Positions 1 through 5,841 of a stretch of DNA of 10,309 nucleotides are shown here, piece by piece. The stretch lies in contig JANJWE010000132.1 of assembly GCA_024709705.1 (NCBI GenBank), positions 1 through 10,309 of the forward strand. Direction: 5' to 3'. Within the stretch, counting starts at the first letter, position 1. Each line of letters opens with the position of its first letter. Below the pieces are notes generated by a model, which was not told the DNA's origin, made no database searches, and worked only from the letters and a program-made list of their open reading frames with translations. Made by a program: the position numbers and the translations under genes. This DNA comes from Flavobacterium sp. (GTDB taxonomy: Bacteria > Bacteroidota > Bacteroidia > Flavobacteriales > Flavobacteriaceae).

Positions 1-131
1 ACGATATTAATTTTTATCTCAGTATGTTAAGATATTATTGCAATTACGAATTTAAAATTATGAATTACGACTCGAGCCTTTAGGCGAACAGACGAAGTAA
101 TTGTAAAAATTGCTCAAAGCAATTTAACCTC
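1..131 (+). other. Spacer upstream of 5S rRNA (rRNA operon spacer)
   Basis: AT-rich non-coding stretch before the 5S gene. No 23S rRNA 3' end is recognisable in it, so the 23S gene, if the usual 16S-23S-5S order holds, ends left of the window. It contains two copies of AATTACGA (42-49 and 63-70) and a perfect 7-bp hairpin just before 5S: AAATTGC at 107-113, loop TCAAA, GCAATTT at 119-125. A hairpin here could guide rRNA maturation, but that is inference. Confidence 0.6.
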
Positions 132-241
<110 letters not shown>

Positions 242-246
242 TTTTG

Positions 247-280
247 ATAGGGTTGTCCAAAAGACAACCCTATTTTTTTT
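247..280 (+). terminator. Intrinsic terminator of the rRNA operon
   Basis: A perfect 11-bp stem, ATAGGGTTGTC (247-257) with GACAACCCTAT (263-273), has a 5-nt loop CAAAA and is followed by a run of T to 280. It starts six bases after the 5S 3' end and has the classic Rho-independent form. Confidence 0.93.
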
Positions 281-311
281 AAAAGAGTTTGACCTATTGC
301 AGGTATATTTT

Positions 312-350
312 AAAAACCCTTCTTCTAACGATGAAGGGGTTTTTGTTTTA
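312..350. terminator. Second hairpin terminator, possibly two-way
   Basis: AAAAACCCTTC (312-322) pairs with GAAGGGGTTTTT (333-344), with one bulged G; the + strand continues TTTTTGTTTTA. Read on the minus strand, the same stem is followed by T and A residues. On the + strand it would back up the rRNA terminator 30 bases earlier. On the minus strand it could stop transcription coming from miaE, whose stop codon is about 200 bases away. The form is good; the use in either direction is inferred. Confidence 0.65.
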
Positions 351-444
351 TAAGGTAAAGCTTTTAGGGTTTGGTATTGGTACTGTATATGTAAAAACAT
401 TACATTTAAATGCATTAGGCATATAATGTTCTTTGAAATGCGTA
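351..444. other. Gene-free stretch with a compound hairpin
   Basis: No gene is supported between the 312-350 hairpin and the GC-rich element at 445-547. The one visible structure is at 396-430: AACATTA (396-402) with TAATGTT (424-430), enclosing ATGC (410-413) with GCAT (419-422). No role is evident. Open frames crossing this stretch on the minus strand also cross the 5S gene or the end of miaE and look like chance. Confidence 0.5.
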
Positions 445-547
445 TTGCGTGAGGGATAGTAGCGAAAAGCCCACAGCAGCAATGCAGCTTGCGTAATTGC
501 TGCGAGGACTTGCAGCGGATAGCCCGACCCTTGTGGGCACGCCCAAA
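445..547. repeat. GC-rich nested-palindrome element (REP-like)
   Basis: About 100 bp, clearly richer in G and C than its surroundings, lying 8 bases past the miaE stop codon. Three nested inverted pairs can be read: GCGTG (447-451) with CACGC (538-542), GCCCACA (469-475) with TGTGGGC (532-538), and GCAGCAAT (476-483) with ATTGCTGC (496-503). The outer two overlap by one base, so they cannot both be fully paired. GGATAG occurs in each half (454-459 and 517-522). From memory, units with ends like GTGAGGGATAG and GATAGCCCGACCC recur between genes in Flavobacterium genomes, but only one copy is present here, so the call as a repeat rests on recall. It carries no gene. Confidence 0.6.
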
Positions 548-555
548 TAATAAAA

Positions 556-1137
556 CTAACCGTGAATCGTTTCTTTTTTTCCGTAATTTGAAATGAGTTC
601 GCCTTCGAATTCGAGCCATTCTTTCCAGCGTTTATCCACATCTACATTTTCGGAATATTTACGTGCAAATTTTAAAAAAGTGGTATAATGGTTGGCTTCG
701 CTAATCATGAGTTCACGATAAAATTTGGCCAATTGTTCGTCTTTTATGTTTTCGGAGAGCACTTTAAAACGTTCGCAACTGCGGGCTTCAATCATGGCGG
801 CAAAAAGCAAACGTTCGATTAAGGCGTCGTTTCTGGAACCTCCCTTTTTACTGAATTTGACCAGTTGGTTGACGTAATCGTCTTTTACTTCGCGACCAAA
901 TTCAAAACCACGTTCTTGAATGATGTTATGCACCATTTGAAAATGTTCCATTTCCTCGATGGCAATTTTAGCCATTTCGGTTACTAATTCAACGTTTTCA
1001 GAATTGTTGGTAATGATATAAAGTGCATTGGCAGCCGCTTTTTGTTCACACCAGCAGTGGTCGGATAAAATTTCTTCGAGGTTTGATTCGGCGATATTGG
1101 CCCAACGCGGGTCGGTTTTGAGTTTTAATCCTAACAT
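556..1137 (-). CDS. miaE: tRNA-(ms2io6A)-hydroxylase MiaE
   Basis: Cytoplasmic non-haem di-iron monooxygenase that hydroxylates the isopentenyl side chain of ms2i6A at position 37 of tRNAs reading UNN codons, acting after MiaA and MiaB (family knowledge). The 193-residue product matches the family's usual length. It has the ferritin-like ligand pattern: E31 in the CEQKAA segment, E62 and H65 in EEMEHF, E117 in IEARSCERF, and E147 with H150 in SEANH. These assignments come from motif spacing. The ATG at 1137 gives the expected MiaE-like N-terminus. The gene is monocistronic here, divergent from the glycosyltransferase, and followed by the GC-rich element. No frameshift or missing ligand is seen. 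Confidence 0.93.
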   Translation of the reverse strand: MLGLKLKTDPRWANIAESNLEEILSDHCWCEQKAAANALYIITNNSENVELVTEMAKIAIEEMEHFQMVHNIIQERGFEFGREVKDDYVNQLVKFSKKGGSRNDALIERLLFAAMIEARSCERFKVLSENIKDEQLAKFYRELMISEANHYTTFLKFARKYSENVDVDKRWKEWLEFEGELISNYGKKETIHG

Positions 1138-1149
1138 GATTCAAGTGAT

Positions 1150-1177
1150 TTGATACAAAAATAATGTTTTTTATTTG
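1150..1177 (+). promoter_or_regulatory. Candidate glycosyltransferase promoter
   Basis: A -33-like TTG (1150-1152, within TTTG) and a -7-like TTTATTTG (1170-1177) are 17 bases apart. The second box differs from TAnnTTTG at one position. It lies 35 bases before the ATG at 1213 and overlaps the miaE candidate on the other strand. Weak but suitably placed. Confidence 0.38.
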
Positions 1178-1187
1178 AAAAGAATTG
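1156..1187 (-). promoter_or_regulatory. Candidate miaE promoter
   Basis: The minus strand reads TATTTTTG at 1163-1156, a full match to the Bacteroidetes -7 box TAnnTTTG, 18 bases before the miaE ATG. No TTG lies at the expected -33 distance, so only half of the promoter is supported. Confidence 0.42.
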
Positions 1188-1212
1188 ACACATTTATTGC
1201 TATTTTAGTCGA

Positions 1213-2433
1213 ATGAATGCATTTAAAAATAAACGGATTTTAATTATTGGTTTTGTTTGGCCTGAACCAAAATCATCGGCTGCCGGAAGTAGGATGATGC
1301 AATTGATTTCGTTTTTTAAAGATAAAGGAGCAGAAATTACTTTTGCCAGTACAGCTGTAAAAAGTGAATTTTCGGAAGAATTAATTGGAATTGATTGTAA
1401 ACAAATAAGCCTGAATTGTACTTCTTTCGATATATTTATTTCTGATTTACAACCGGATTTGGTTTTGTTTGATCGTTTTATGACCGAAGAGCAATTTGGT
1501 TGGCGAGTGGCAGAACATTGTCCGAATGCTTTGAGAATGCTTGATACAGAAGATTTGCATTGTTTGCGAGAAGCAAGGCGTTTAAATGTTTTAAAGAACA
1601 AACTATTTAACTTGAATAATGATTTAGCAAAACGCGAAATTGCAAGTATTTTTCGTTGTGATGTCACGTTGATGGTTTCGGAATTTGAAATGGAATTGTT
1701 GCAAACGAATTTTAAAGTACCCTCGTTTTTATTGTTTTATTTGCCGATTTGGGTTGAGAATGAAACACTAGATTTACCAAGTTTTGAAGAAAGAGACGAT
1801 TTTGTATTTATTGGAAATTTTTTACATGCTCCTAATCACGATACTGTTATCTATTTAAAAGAAGAGATTTGGCCATTATTATCTAAAAAATTTCCCGAAG
1901 CAAAGTTGCAGATTTACGGTGCTTATCCTACAACAAAAATAAAATCATTGCATCAGCCGAAGCTGAATTTTTTTGTTCATGGTCGAGCCGAAAGTTCGTT
2001 CGAAGTGATTTCTAAGGCGAGAGTTCTTTTGGCTCCAATCCGTTTTGGTGCTGGAATTAAAGGAAAATTGTTGGAAGCCATGCAGTTTGGAACGCCAAGT
2101 GTTACTACTACGATTGGGGCGGAAGCCATGAATGGTGATTTTTTATGGAATGGTTGTATTTCTGTTTCACCGGAAGATTTTACTGAAAAAGCAAAAGAAT
2201 TATACCAAAGCAAATCCATCTGGATGCAAGCTCAGCAAAATGGTTTCGAAATTTTAAGAAATCGATTTTCGAAGGATTTATTTGAAATTACTTTCCTTGA
2301 AATGATATTAGATAAGTTTGAAAATTTGGAAAACTATCGTGTACAAAATTTTATTGGTTCTATGTTGATTCATCATTTTTTACAGAGTACAAAATTTATG
2401 GCGAAGTGGATTGAGGAGAAGAATAAAGCATAA
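1213..2433 (+). CDS. Glycosyltransferase, GT4-like (GT-B fold)
   Basis: A 406-residue protein with the two-domain layout of GT-B glycosyltransferases, which move a sugar from a nucleotide donor to an acceptor. The N-terminal half begins with a Rossmann-type strand and a glycine/serine-rich turn (KRILIIGFVWPEPKSSAAGS, 7-26), as in GT4 enzymes, and holds a distinctive DTEDLHCLR segment (111-119). The C-terminal donor domain starts near 197 (FVFIGNF, 197-203) and carries RFGAGIKGKLLEAMQFGTP (277-295), the usual GT4 donor-site region with E288 in the expected glutamate position. No signal peptide or clear membrane segment is seen; the last 30 residues are amphipathic and could rest on the membrane. 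It has no sugar-pathway neighbours, so donor, acceptor and product are unknown. The ATG at 1213 is four bases after an in-register AT-rich stretch with no clear ribosome site. Confidence 0.85.
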   Translation: MNAFKNKRILIIGFVWPEPKSSAAGSRMMQLISFFKDKGAEITFASTAVKSEFSEELIGIDCKQISLNCTSFDIFISDLQPDLVLFDRFMTEEQFGWRVAEHCPNALRMLDTEDLHCLREARRLNVLKNKLFNLNNDLAKREIASIFRCDVTLMVSEFEMELLQTNFKVPSFLLFYLPIWVENETLDLPSFEERDDFVFIGNFLHAPNHDTVIYLKEEIWPLLSKKFPEAKLQIYGAYPTTKIKSLHQPKLNFFVHGRAESSFEVISKARVLLAPIRFGAGIKGKLLEAMQFGTPSVTTTIGAEAMNGDFLWNGCISVSPEDFTEKAKELYQSKSIWMQAQQNGFEILRNRFSKDLFEITFLEMILDKFENLENYRVQNFIGSMLIHHFLQSTKFMAKWIEEKNKA

Positions 2434-2435
2434 AA

Positions 2436-2462
2436 AAAGCGAGTCCAAATTGAACTCGCTTT
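2436..2462. terminator. Shared two-way terminator between convergent genes
   Basis: A perfect 9-bp stem, AAAGCGAGT (2436-2444) with ACTCGCTTT (2454-2462), has a 9-nt loop. The glycosyltransferase stop codon TAA (2431-2433) abuts it, and the pdhC stop is at 2486. The T-run is better on the minus strand (seven T, from the A-run at 2432-2438) than on the plus strand (TTTATTATT), so it should serve pdhC at least as well as the glycosyltransferase. Confidence 0.88.
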
Positions 2463-2485
2463 ATTATTAATAGTCTAAGCTAGAT

Positions 2486-4114
2486 TTAAGCCAACATAGT
2501 CACCGGATTTTCTAAATACGTTCGTAAGGTTTGAAGGAATTGAGCTCCCGTTGCACCATCCACTGTTCTGTGGTCGCATGCTAAGGTTACTTTCATGGTG
2601 TTACCAACTACAATTTGACCATTTCTTACTACCGGTTTTTCGATAATAGCTCCTACGGATAAAATAGCAGAATTTGGTTGATTGATAATAGAAGTAAATT
2701 CAGTTATGCCAAACATCCCTAAATTAGAAACCGTAAATGTACTTCCTTCCATTTCGGCAGGTTGTAGTTTTTTGTTTTTAGCTCTTCCGGCTAAATCTTT
2801 CACTGCAGCACCGATTTGCGTTAAACTCATTTGGTCTGTAAATTTCAATACAGGAACGACAAGTCCATCTTCAACAGCTACAGCAACGCCAATGTTTACA
2901 TGATGATTGATAACCGTTACATCTTCTCTCCATTGTGTATTTACTTGTGGATGTTTTTTCAATGCCATTGCACAAGCTTTCACTACCATATCATTAAACG
3001 ATACTTTGGTGTCCGGAACGGTATTGATAACAGCTCTTGATTTCATGGCTTCATCCATAGCTACTTCAATCGTTAAGTAGTAATGAGGAGCGGTAAATTT
3101 AGATTCAGAAAGGCGACGTGCAATGGTTTTACGCATTTGCGAGTTTTTCACTTCTTCTGAATAGGTTTCTCCAGCTGGTACGAATGGTTGAACAGCAGCA
3201 ACAGGTTGAGCAGCACTTTCTTGTTGTACCGCTTTTTGAGGAACAACAGCCGAAGCCGTGAAGTTTTCAACATCACTTTTTACAATTCTACCATTTTCTC
3301 CGGAACCTTTTACTTGAGCAAGGTTGATTCCTTTTTCTTTAGCAATTTGTCTAGCTAATGGCGAAGCAAAAATTCGTCCGTTTGTTTCGGAGGAAGAGGG
3401 TGCTTCTTCTATATTTTCTGTGGATGGTTTAGCATCCTCTGATTTACTTTCTGTTTTTTCAGCTTTAGGAGCTTCACCACCTTTAGTGAAATTTTCGGCT
3501 ATACCGGAAATATCCGTTCCGGCAGGACCAATAATAGCTAAAACGCTATCAACTGGAGCAGACTGACCTTCTTGTACTCCAATGTGAAGTAATGTTCCGG
3601 AATTGAAAGATTCAAATTCCATTGTAGCTTTATCCGTTTCAATTTCAGCAAGAATATCACCTTCTTTCACTGAATCGCCAATTTTTTTCAACCAAGTAGC
3701 TACGGTGCCATCTGTCATGGTATCACTCAAGCGAGGCATGGTTACAACTTTTACTCCGGCAGGAATTTCGGCAGCTACTTTCGGTTGAGCTTCTTCTGTT
3801 TTAGGAGCTTCTGAAGTATTTGAATTGCTTGATGCAACAGCACTTCCTCCGGCTAATAAACCGGAAATATCTTCACCTTCTTTACCGATAATGGCTAATA
3901 ATGAATCAACGGGAGCTGATTCGCCTTCTTGAATTCCGATGTGTAACAACGTACCTGAGTCGAAAGATTCAAATTCCATTGTTGCTTTGTCGGTTTCAAT
4001 TTCAGCTAAAATATCACCTTCTTTTACGGTATCGCCAACTTTTTTAAGCCATGTTGCTACAACTCCTTCTGTCATTGTATCACTCAAACGTGGCATGGTT
4101 ATAATTTTTGCCAT
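2486..4114 (-). CDS. pdhC: Pyruvate dehydrogenase E2, dihydrolipoamide acetyltransferase
   Basis: E2 core of the cytoplasmic pyruvate dehydrogenase complex; it takes the acetyl group made by E1 onto a lipoyl arm and passes it to CoA. Domain order in the 542 residues: lipoyl domain 1 (about 1-80, lipoylated lysine K43 in ETDKATM), a linker, lipoyl domain 2 (about 120-200, K162 in the same motif), a linker rich in Glu, Lys and Ser, the peripheral subunit-binding domain (about 246-285, ASPLARQIAKEKGI), an Ala/Pro/Val-rich linker (about 287-316), and the catalytic domain to the end with H515 and D519 in DHRTVDG. Only five bases separate it from the end of pdhA, so the two are co-transcribed. The architecture is complete. 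Oxoglutarate or branched-chain E2s are less likely given two lipoyl domains and the partner E1-alpha. Confidence 0.95.
   Translation of the reverse strand: MAKIITMPRLSDTMTEGVVATWLKKVGDTVKEGDILAEIETDKATMEFESFDSGTLLHIGIQEGESAPVDSLLAIIGKEGEDISGLLAGGSAVASSNSNTSEAPKTEEAQPKVAAEIPAGVKVVTMPRLSDTMTDGTVATWLKKIGDSVKEGDILAEIETDKATMEFESFNSGTLLHIGVQEGQSAPVDSVLAIIGPAGTDISGIAENFTKGGEAPKAEKTESKSEDAKPSTENIEEAPSSSETNGRIFASPLARQIAKEKGINLAQVKGSGENGRIVKSDVENFTASAVVPQKAVQQESAAQPVAAVQPFVPAGETYSEEVKNSQMRKTIARRLSESKFTAPHYYLTIEVAMDEAMKSRAVINTVPDTKVSFNDMVVKACAMALKKHPQVNTQWREDVTVINHHVNIGVAVAVEDGLVVPVLKFTDQMSLTQIGAAVKDLAGRAKNKKLQPAEMEGSTFTVSNLGMFGITEFTSIINQPNSAILSVGAIIEKPVVRNGQIVVGNTMKVTLACDHRTVDGATGAQFLQTLRTYLENPVTMLA
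3503..3748 (-). repeat. Lipoyl-domain repeat, copy 2
   Basis: Codes for residues 123-204 of PdhC. It aligns without gaps to copy 1 (residues 4-85), offset by 119 residues, with 13 differences in 82 positions. Many synonymous changes between the copies show an old duplication held by selection rather than a recent one. Confidence 0.85.
3860..4105 (-). repeat. Lipoyl-domain repeat, copy 1
   Basis: Codes for residues 4-85 of PdhC, the partner of the copy at 3503-3748. The segment around the lipoylated lysine (EIETDKATMEFESF) is identical in protein in both copies. Confidence 0.85.
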
Positions 4115-4119
4115 AGTGC

Positions 4120-5118
4120 TTATAGTTTATGTGGGATGAAAGGATAGTTTTCTTGTTCGTACACTACGTCATACAATTGTTGTACTTCCGGGAACGGAGA
4201 TTCTTCAGCGAATTTTTCGCATTCGTCCACTAAATCTTTCACACGTTGATCAATTACTTCAATTTCTGCATCAGTTGCATAATTGTTTTCTTTTATGATA
4301 TCTAAAACTTGCGTGATAGGGTCAATTTTTTTGTATTCTTCAACTTCCTCTTTACTTCTGTATAATTGAGCATCAGACATGGAATGACCTCTATAACGGT
4401 ATGTTTTCATTTCTAAGAAAGTAGGTCCGTCTCCACGGCGAGCTCTTTCGATTGCTTCGTGCATAGCTTCGGCTACTTTTACGGGATTCATTCCATCAAC
4501 CGGTCCGCAAGGCATTTCATACCCTAAACCTAATTTCCAAACATCGGTATGGTTGGCAGTTCTTTCTACAGAAGTTCCCATAGCATATCCATTATTTTCA
4601 CAAATGAAAACAACCGGAAGTTTCCACAACATCGCCATATTGAACGCTTCGTGAAGTGAACCTTGACGAGCAGCACCATCACCAAAATAAGTTAAAGTAA
4701 CTCCACCGGTATTAAAATATTTATCGGCAAAAGCCATTCCGGCACCAACCGGGATTTGAGCCCCTACGATTCCGTGGCCACCATAAAAACCGTGTTCTTT
4801 TGAGAAAATGTGCATGGATCCACCCATTCCTTTGGATGTTCCGGTAGCTTTTCCGTAAAGTTCAGCCATTACTTTTCTGGGGTCAACGCCCATTCCGATA
4901 GGTTGAACGTGGTTTCTGTAAGCTGTAATCATTTTGTCTTTAGACAAGTCCATTGCATGCAATGCTCCAGCTAATACAGCTTCTTGACCGTTATATAAAT
5001 GTAAAAACCCTCTCACTTTTTGTTGGATGTAAACGGCAGCTAATTTGTCTTCAAATTTTCTCCAAAACTGCATGTCTTCATACCATTGCAGATAAACTTC
5101 TTTGGTGATTTTTTTCAT
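4120..5118 (-). CDS. pdhA: Pyruvate dehydrogenase E1 component, alpha subunit
   Basis: Thiamine-diphosphate subunit of the alpha2-beta2 type E1, which decarboxylates pyruvate and acetylates the lipoyl arm of E2. The 332-residue product is full length for the family. The cofactor motif is clear: GDGAARQGS from G146, ending in ENN at 174-176. The conserved loop YRYRGHSMSD lies at 240-249. The N-terminal KVRGFLHLYNGQEA (34-47) and the GHGIVGAQIPVGAG stretch (114-127) also fit E1-alpha. It is followed after five bases by pdhC, forming a pdhA-pdhC pair. The beta subunit gene is not adjacent, so it must lie elsewhere. The ATG at 5118 is the natural start; the protein opens MKKITKEVYLQWYEDM, as expected for this family in Bacteroidetes. 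Confidence 0.96.
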   Translation of the reverse strand: MKKITKEVYLQWYEDMQFWRKFEDKLAAVYIQQKVRGFLHLYNGQEAVLAGALHAMDLSKDKMITAYRNHVQPIGMGVDPRKVMAELYGKATGTSKGMGGSMHIFSKEHGFYGGHGIVGAQIPVGAGMAFADKYFNTGGVTLTYFGDGAARQGSLHEAFNMAMLWKLPVVFICENNGYAMGTSVERTANHTDVWKLGLGYEMPCGPVDGMNPVKVAEAMHEAIERARRGDGPTFLEMKTYRYRGHSMSDAQLYRSKEEVEEYKKIDPITQVLDIIKENNYATDAEIEVIDQRVKDLVDECEKFAEESPFPEVQQLYDVVYEQENYPFIPHKL

Positions 5119-5188
5119 TTTATTTTTTCTTAAATCTTAGGTTTGATTTGTTGATGCAAAAAAGGATTGTCCATAAATTTGCGAGTAG

Positions 5189-5218
5189 CAAAAATAAGAC
5201 ATCCTAAGTAGATGTAAA
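5189..5218 (-). promoter_or_regulatory. Candidate pdhA promoter
   Basis: The minus strand reads TATTTTTG at 5196-5189, a full match to the Bacteroidetes -7 box TAnnTTTG. At the usual 19-base distance there is TTT rather than TTG. The predicted leader before the pdhA ATG (5118) would be about 60 nt. It lies in the 171-base gap between cdd and pdhA, the only non-coding room for a promoter of the pair. Confidence 0.42.
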
Positions 5219-5250
5219 AATTTAATCGTCTTAAATTAACAATCTTTGTG

Positions 5251-5274
5251 AAAAGTTATTTACGATAACGTTTT
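5251..5274 (-). terminator. Weak hairpin after cdd
   Basis: On the minus strand AAAACGTTAT (5274-5265) pairs with ATAACTTTT (5259-5251), with one bulged G and a 5-nt loop, and ends in four T. It begins 15 bases after the cdd stop codon (5290-5292). The stem is AT-rich and the T-run short, so termination here would be partial at best. Confidence 0.33.
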
Positions 5275-5289
5275 AGTTGAGAAAATCTT

Positions 5290-5772
5290 TTACAGAAAAT
5301 TTTTGTCAAATACTAAGGGTAAAAGGTTGGTTAGTGAATCGGACTTGTAAACTTCACCAGATTCTCCCATGAAATAAATTTCTATTGGGGTATTCTGTTT
5401 GAATTCATATTCGGCTATTGATTGACGACATGAGCCACAAGGTGGAATGGGAGCCGTAACCGGTTTTGCATCAGAAGTAGCAGAAATAGCTAATTTTAAA
5501 ATTTTGGCTTCCGGATATATAGCACCTGCTTGAAAAATAGCCACACGTTCTGCACAAAGACCGGATGGGTAGGCGGCATTCTCTTGGTTAGAACCTAAAA
5601 CAGTTTTGCCGTTGTCTAATAAAATGGCAGCACCTACTCTAAATTTTGAATAAGGAGCATAAGCTTTTTTTCGGATGGCAATAGCTTCTTCCATTAGGAT
5701 TTTAATATCTACGGGAAGTTGTTCTATGCTTTCAAAAACATTAAATTCTGTTGAAATGGTAATTTTTTTCAT
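5290..5772 (-). CDS. cdd: Cytidine deaminase
   Basis: Cytoplasmic zinc enzyme of pyrimidine salvage that converts cytidine and deoxycytidine to uridine and deoxyuridine. The 160-residue product has the small homotetrameric layout. The zinc site is visible as C73-A-E75 (GLCAERVA), with the catalytic glutamate, and P111-C112-G-S-C115 (PPCGSCRQ); three cysteines bind zinc in this class. AYAPYSKFRVGAA (38-50) and NQENAAYPSG (62-71) are the substrate-side motifs. The start is taken at ATG 5772: an in-frame TTG at 5796 would add eight residues but lies inside the porV terminator hairpin. The gene begins 11 bases past that hairpin's T-run and no good promoter is seen. Confidence 0.95.
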   Translation of the reverse strand: MKKITISTEFNVFESIEQLPVDIKILMEEAIAIRKKAYAPYSKFRVGAAILLDNGKTVLGSNQENAAYPSGLCAERVAIFQAGAIYPEAKILKLAISATSDAKPVTAPIPPCGSCRQSIAEYEFKQNTPIEIYFMGESGEVYKSDSLTNLLPLVFDKNFL

Positions 5773-5783
5773 AGTATAAGGGG

Positions 5784-5826
5784 AAAAAAAATCCAAATTT
5801 CAAATGAAGAAATTTGGATTTTTTTT
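5784..5826. terminator. Perfect 17-bp terminator hairpin after porV
   Basis: Eight A followed by TCCAAATTT (5784-5800), a 9-nt loop, then AAATTTGGA followed by eight T (5810-5826): a perfect inverted repeat with a T-run on either strand. On the minus strand it starts 15 bases after the porV stop and ends in eight T. On the + strand it would meet only antisense transcripts. The stem has just two G-C pairs, so the lower part is A-U tract. Confidence 0.85.
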
Positions 5827-5841
5827 GATTTAATTTAGCTA

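Noticed and set aside
1186..1206. TTGACA near 1185 as an E. coli-like -35 box for the glycosyltransferase
   Set aside because: There is no -10 box at a 16-18 base spacing, and Bacteroidetes use a different consensus.
1200..1667. Minus-strand open frame inside the glycosyltransferase gene
   Set aside because: It is antisense to a well-supported gene, and its composition reflects that gene's codons.
3603..4139. Two similar short plus-strand open frames that look like a repeated small protein family
   Set aside because: They are antisense readings of the two lipoyl-domain repeats of pdhC; the similarity comes from the E2 gene.
5199..5215. Small inverted repeat ACATC/GATGT upstream of pdhA as an operator
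   Set aside because: Five base pairs is within chance for AT-rich DNA, and no known operator fits.
5773..5796. An eight-residue N-terminal extension of cytidine deaminase from a TTG at 5796
   Set aside because: The TTG lies in the porV terminator stem and the added residues do not resemble cytidine deaminases. The ATG at 5772 gives a normal start.
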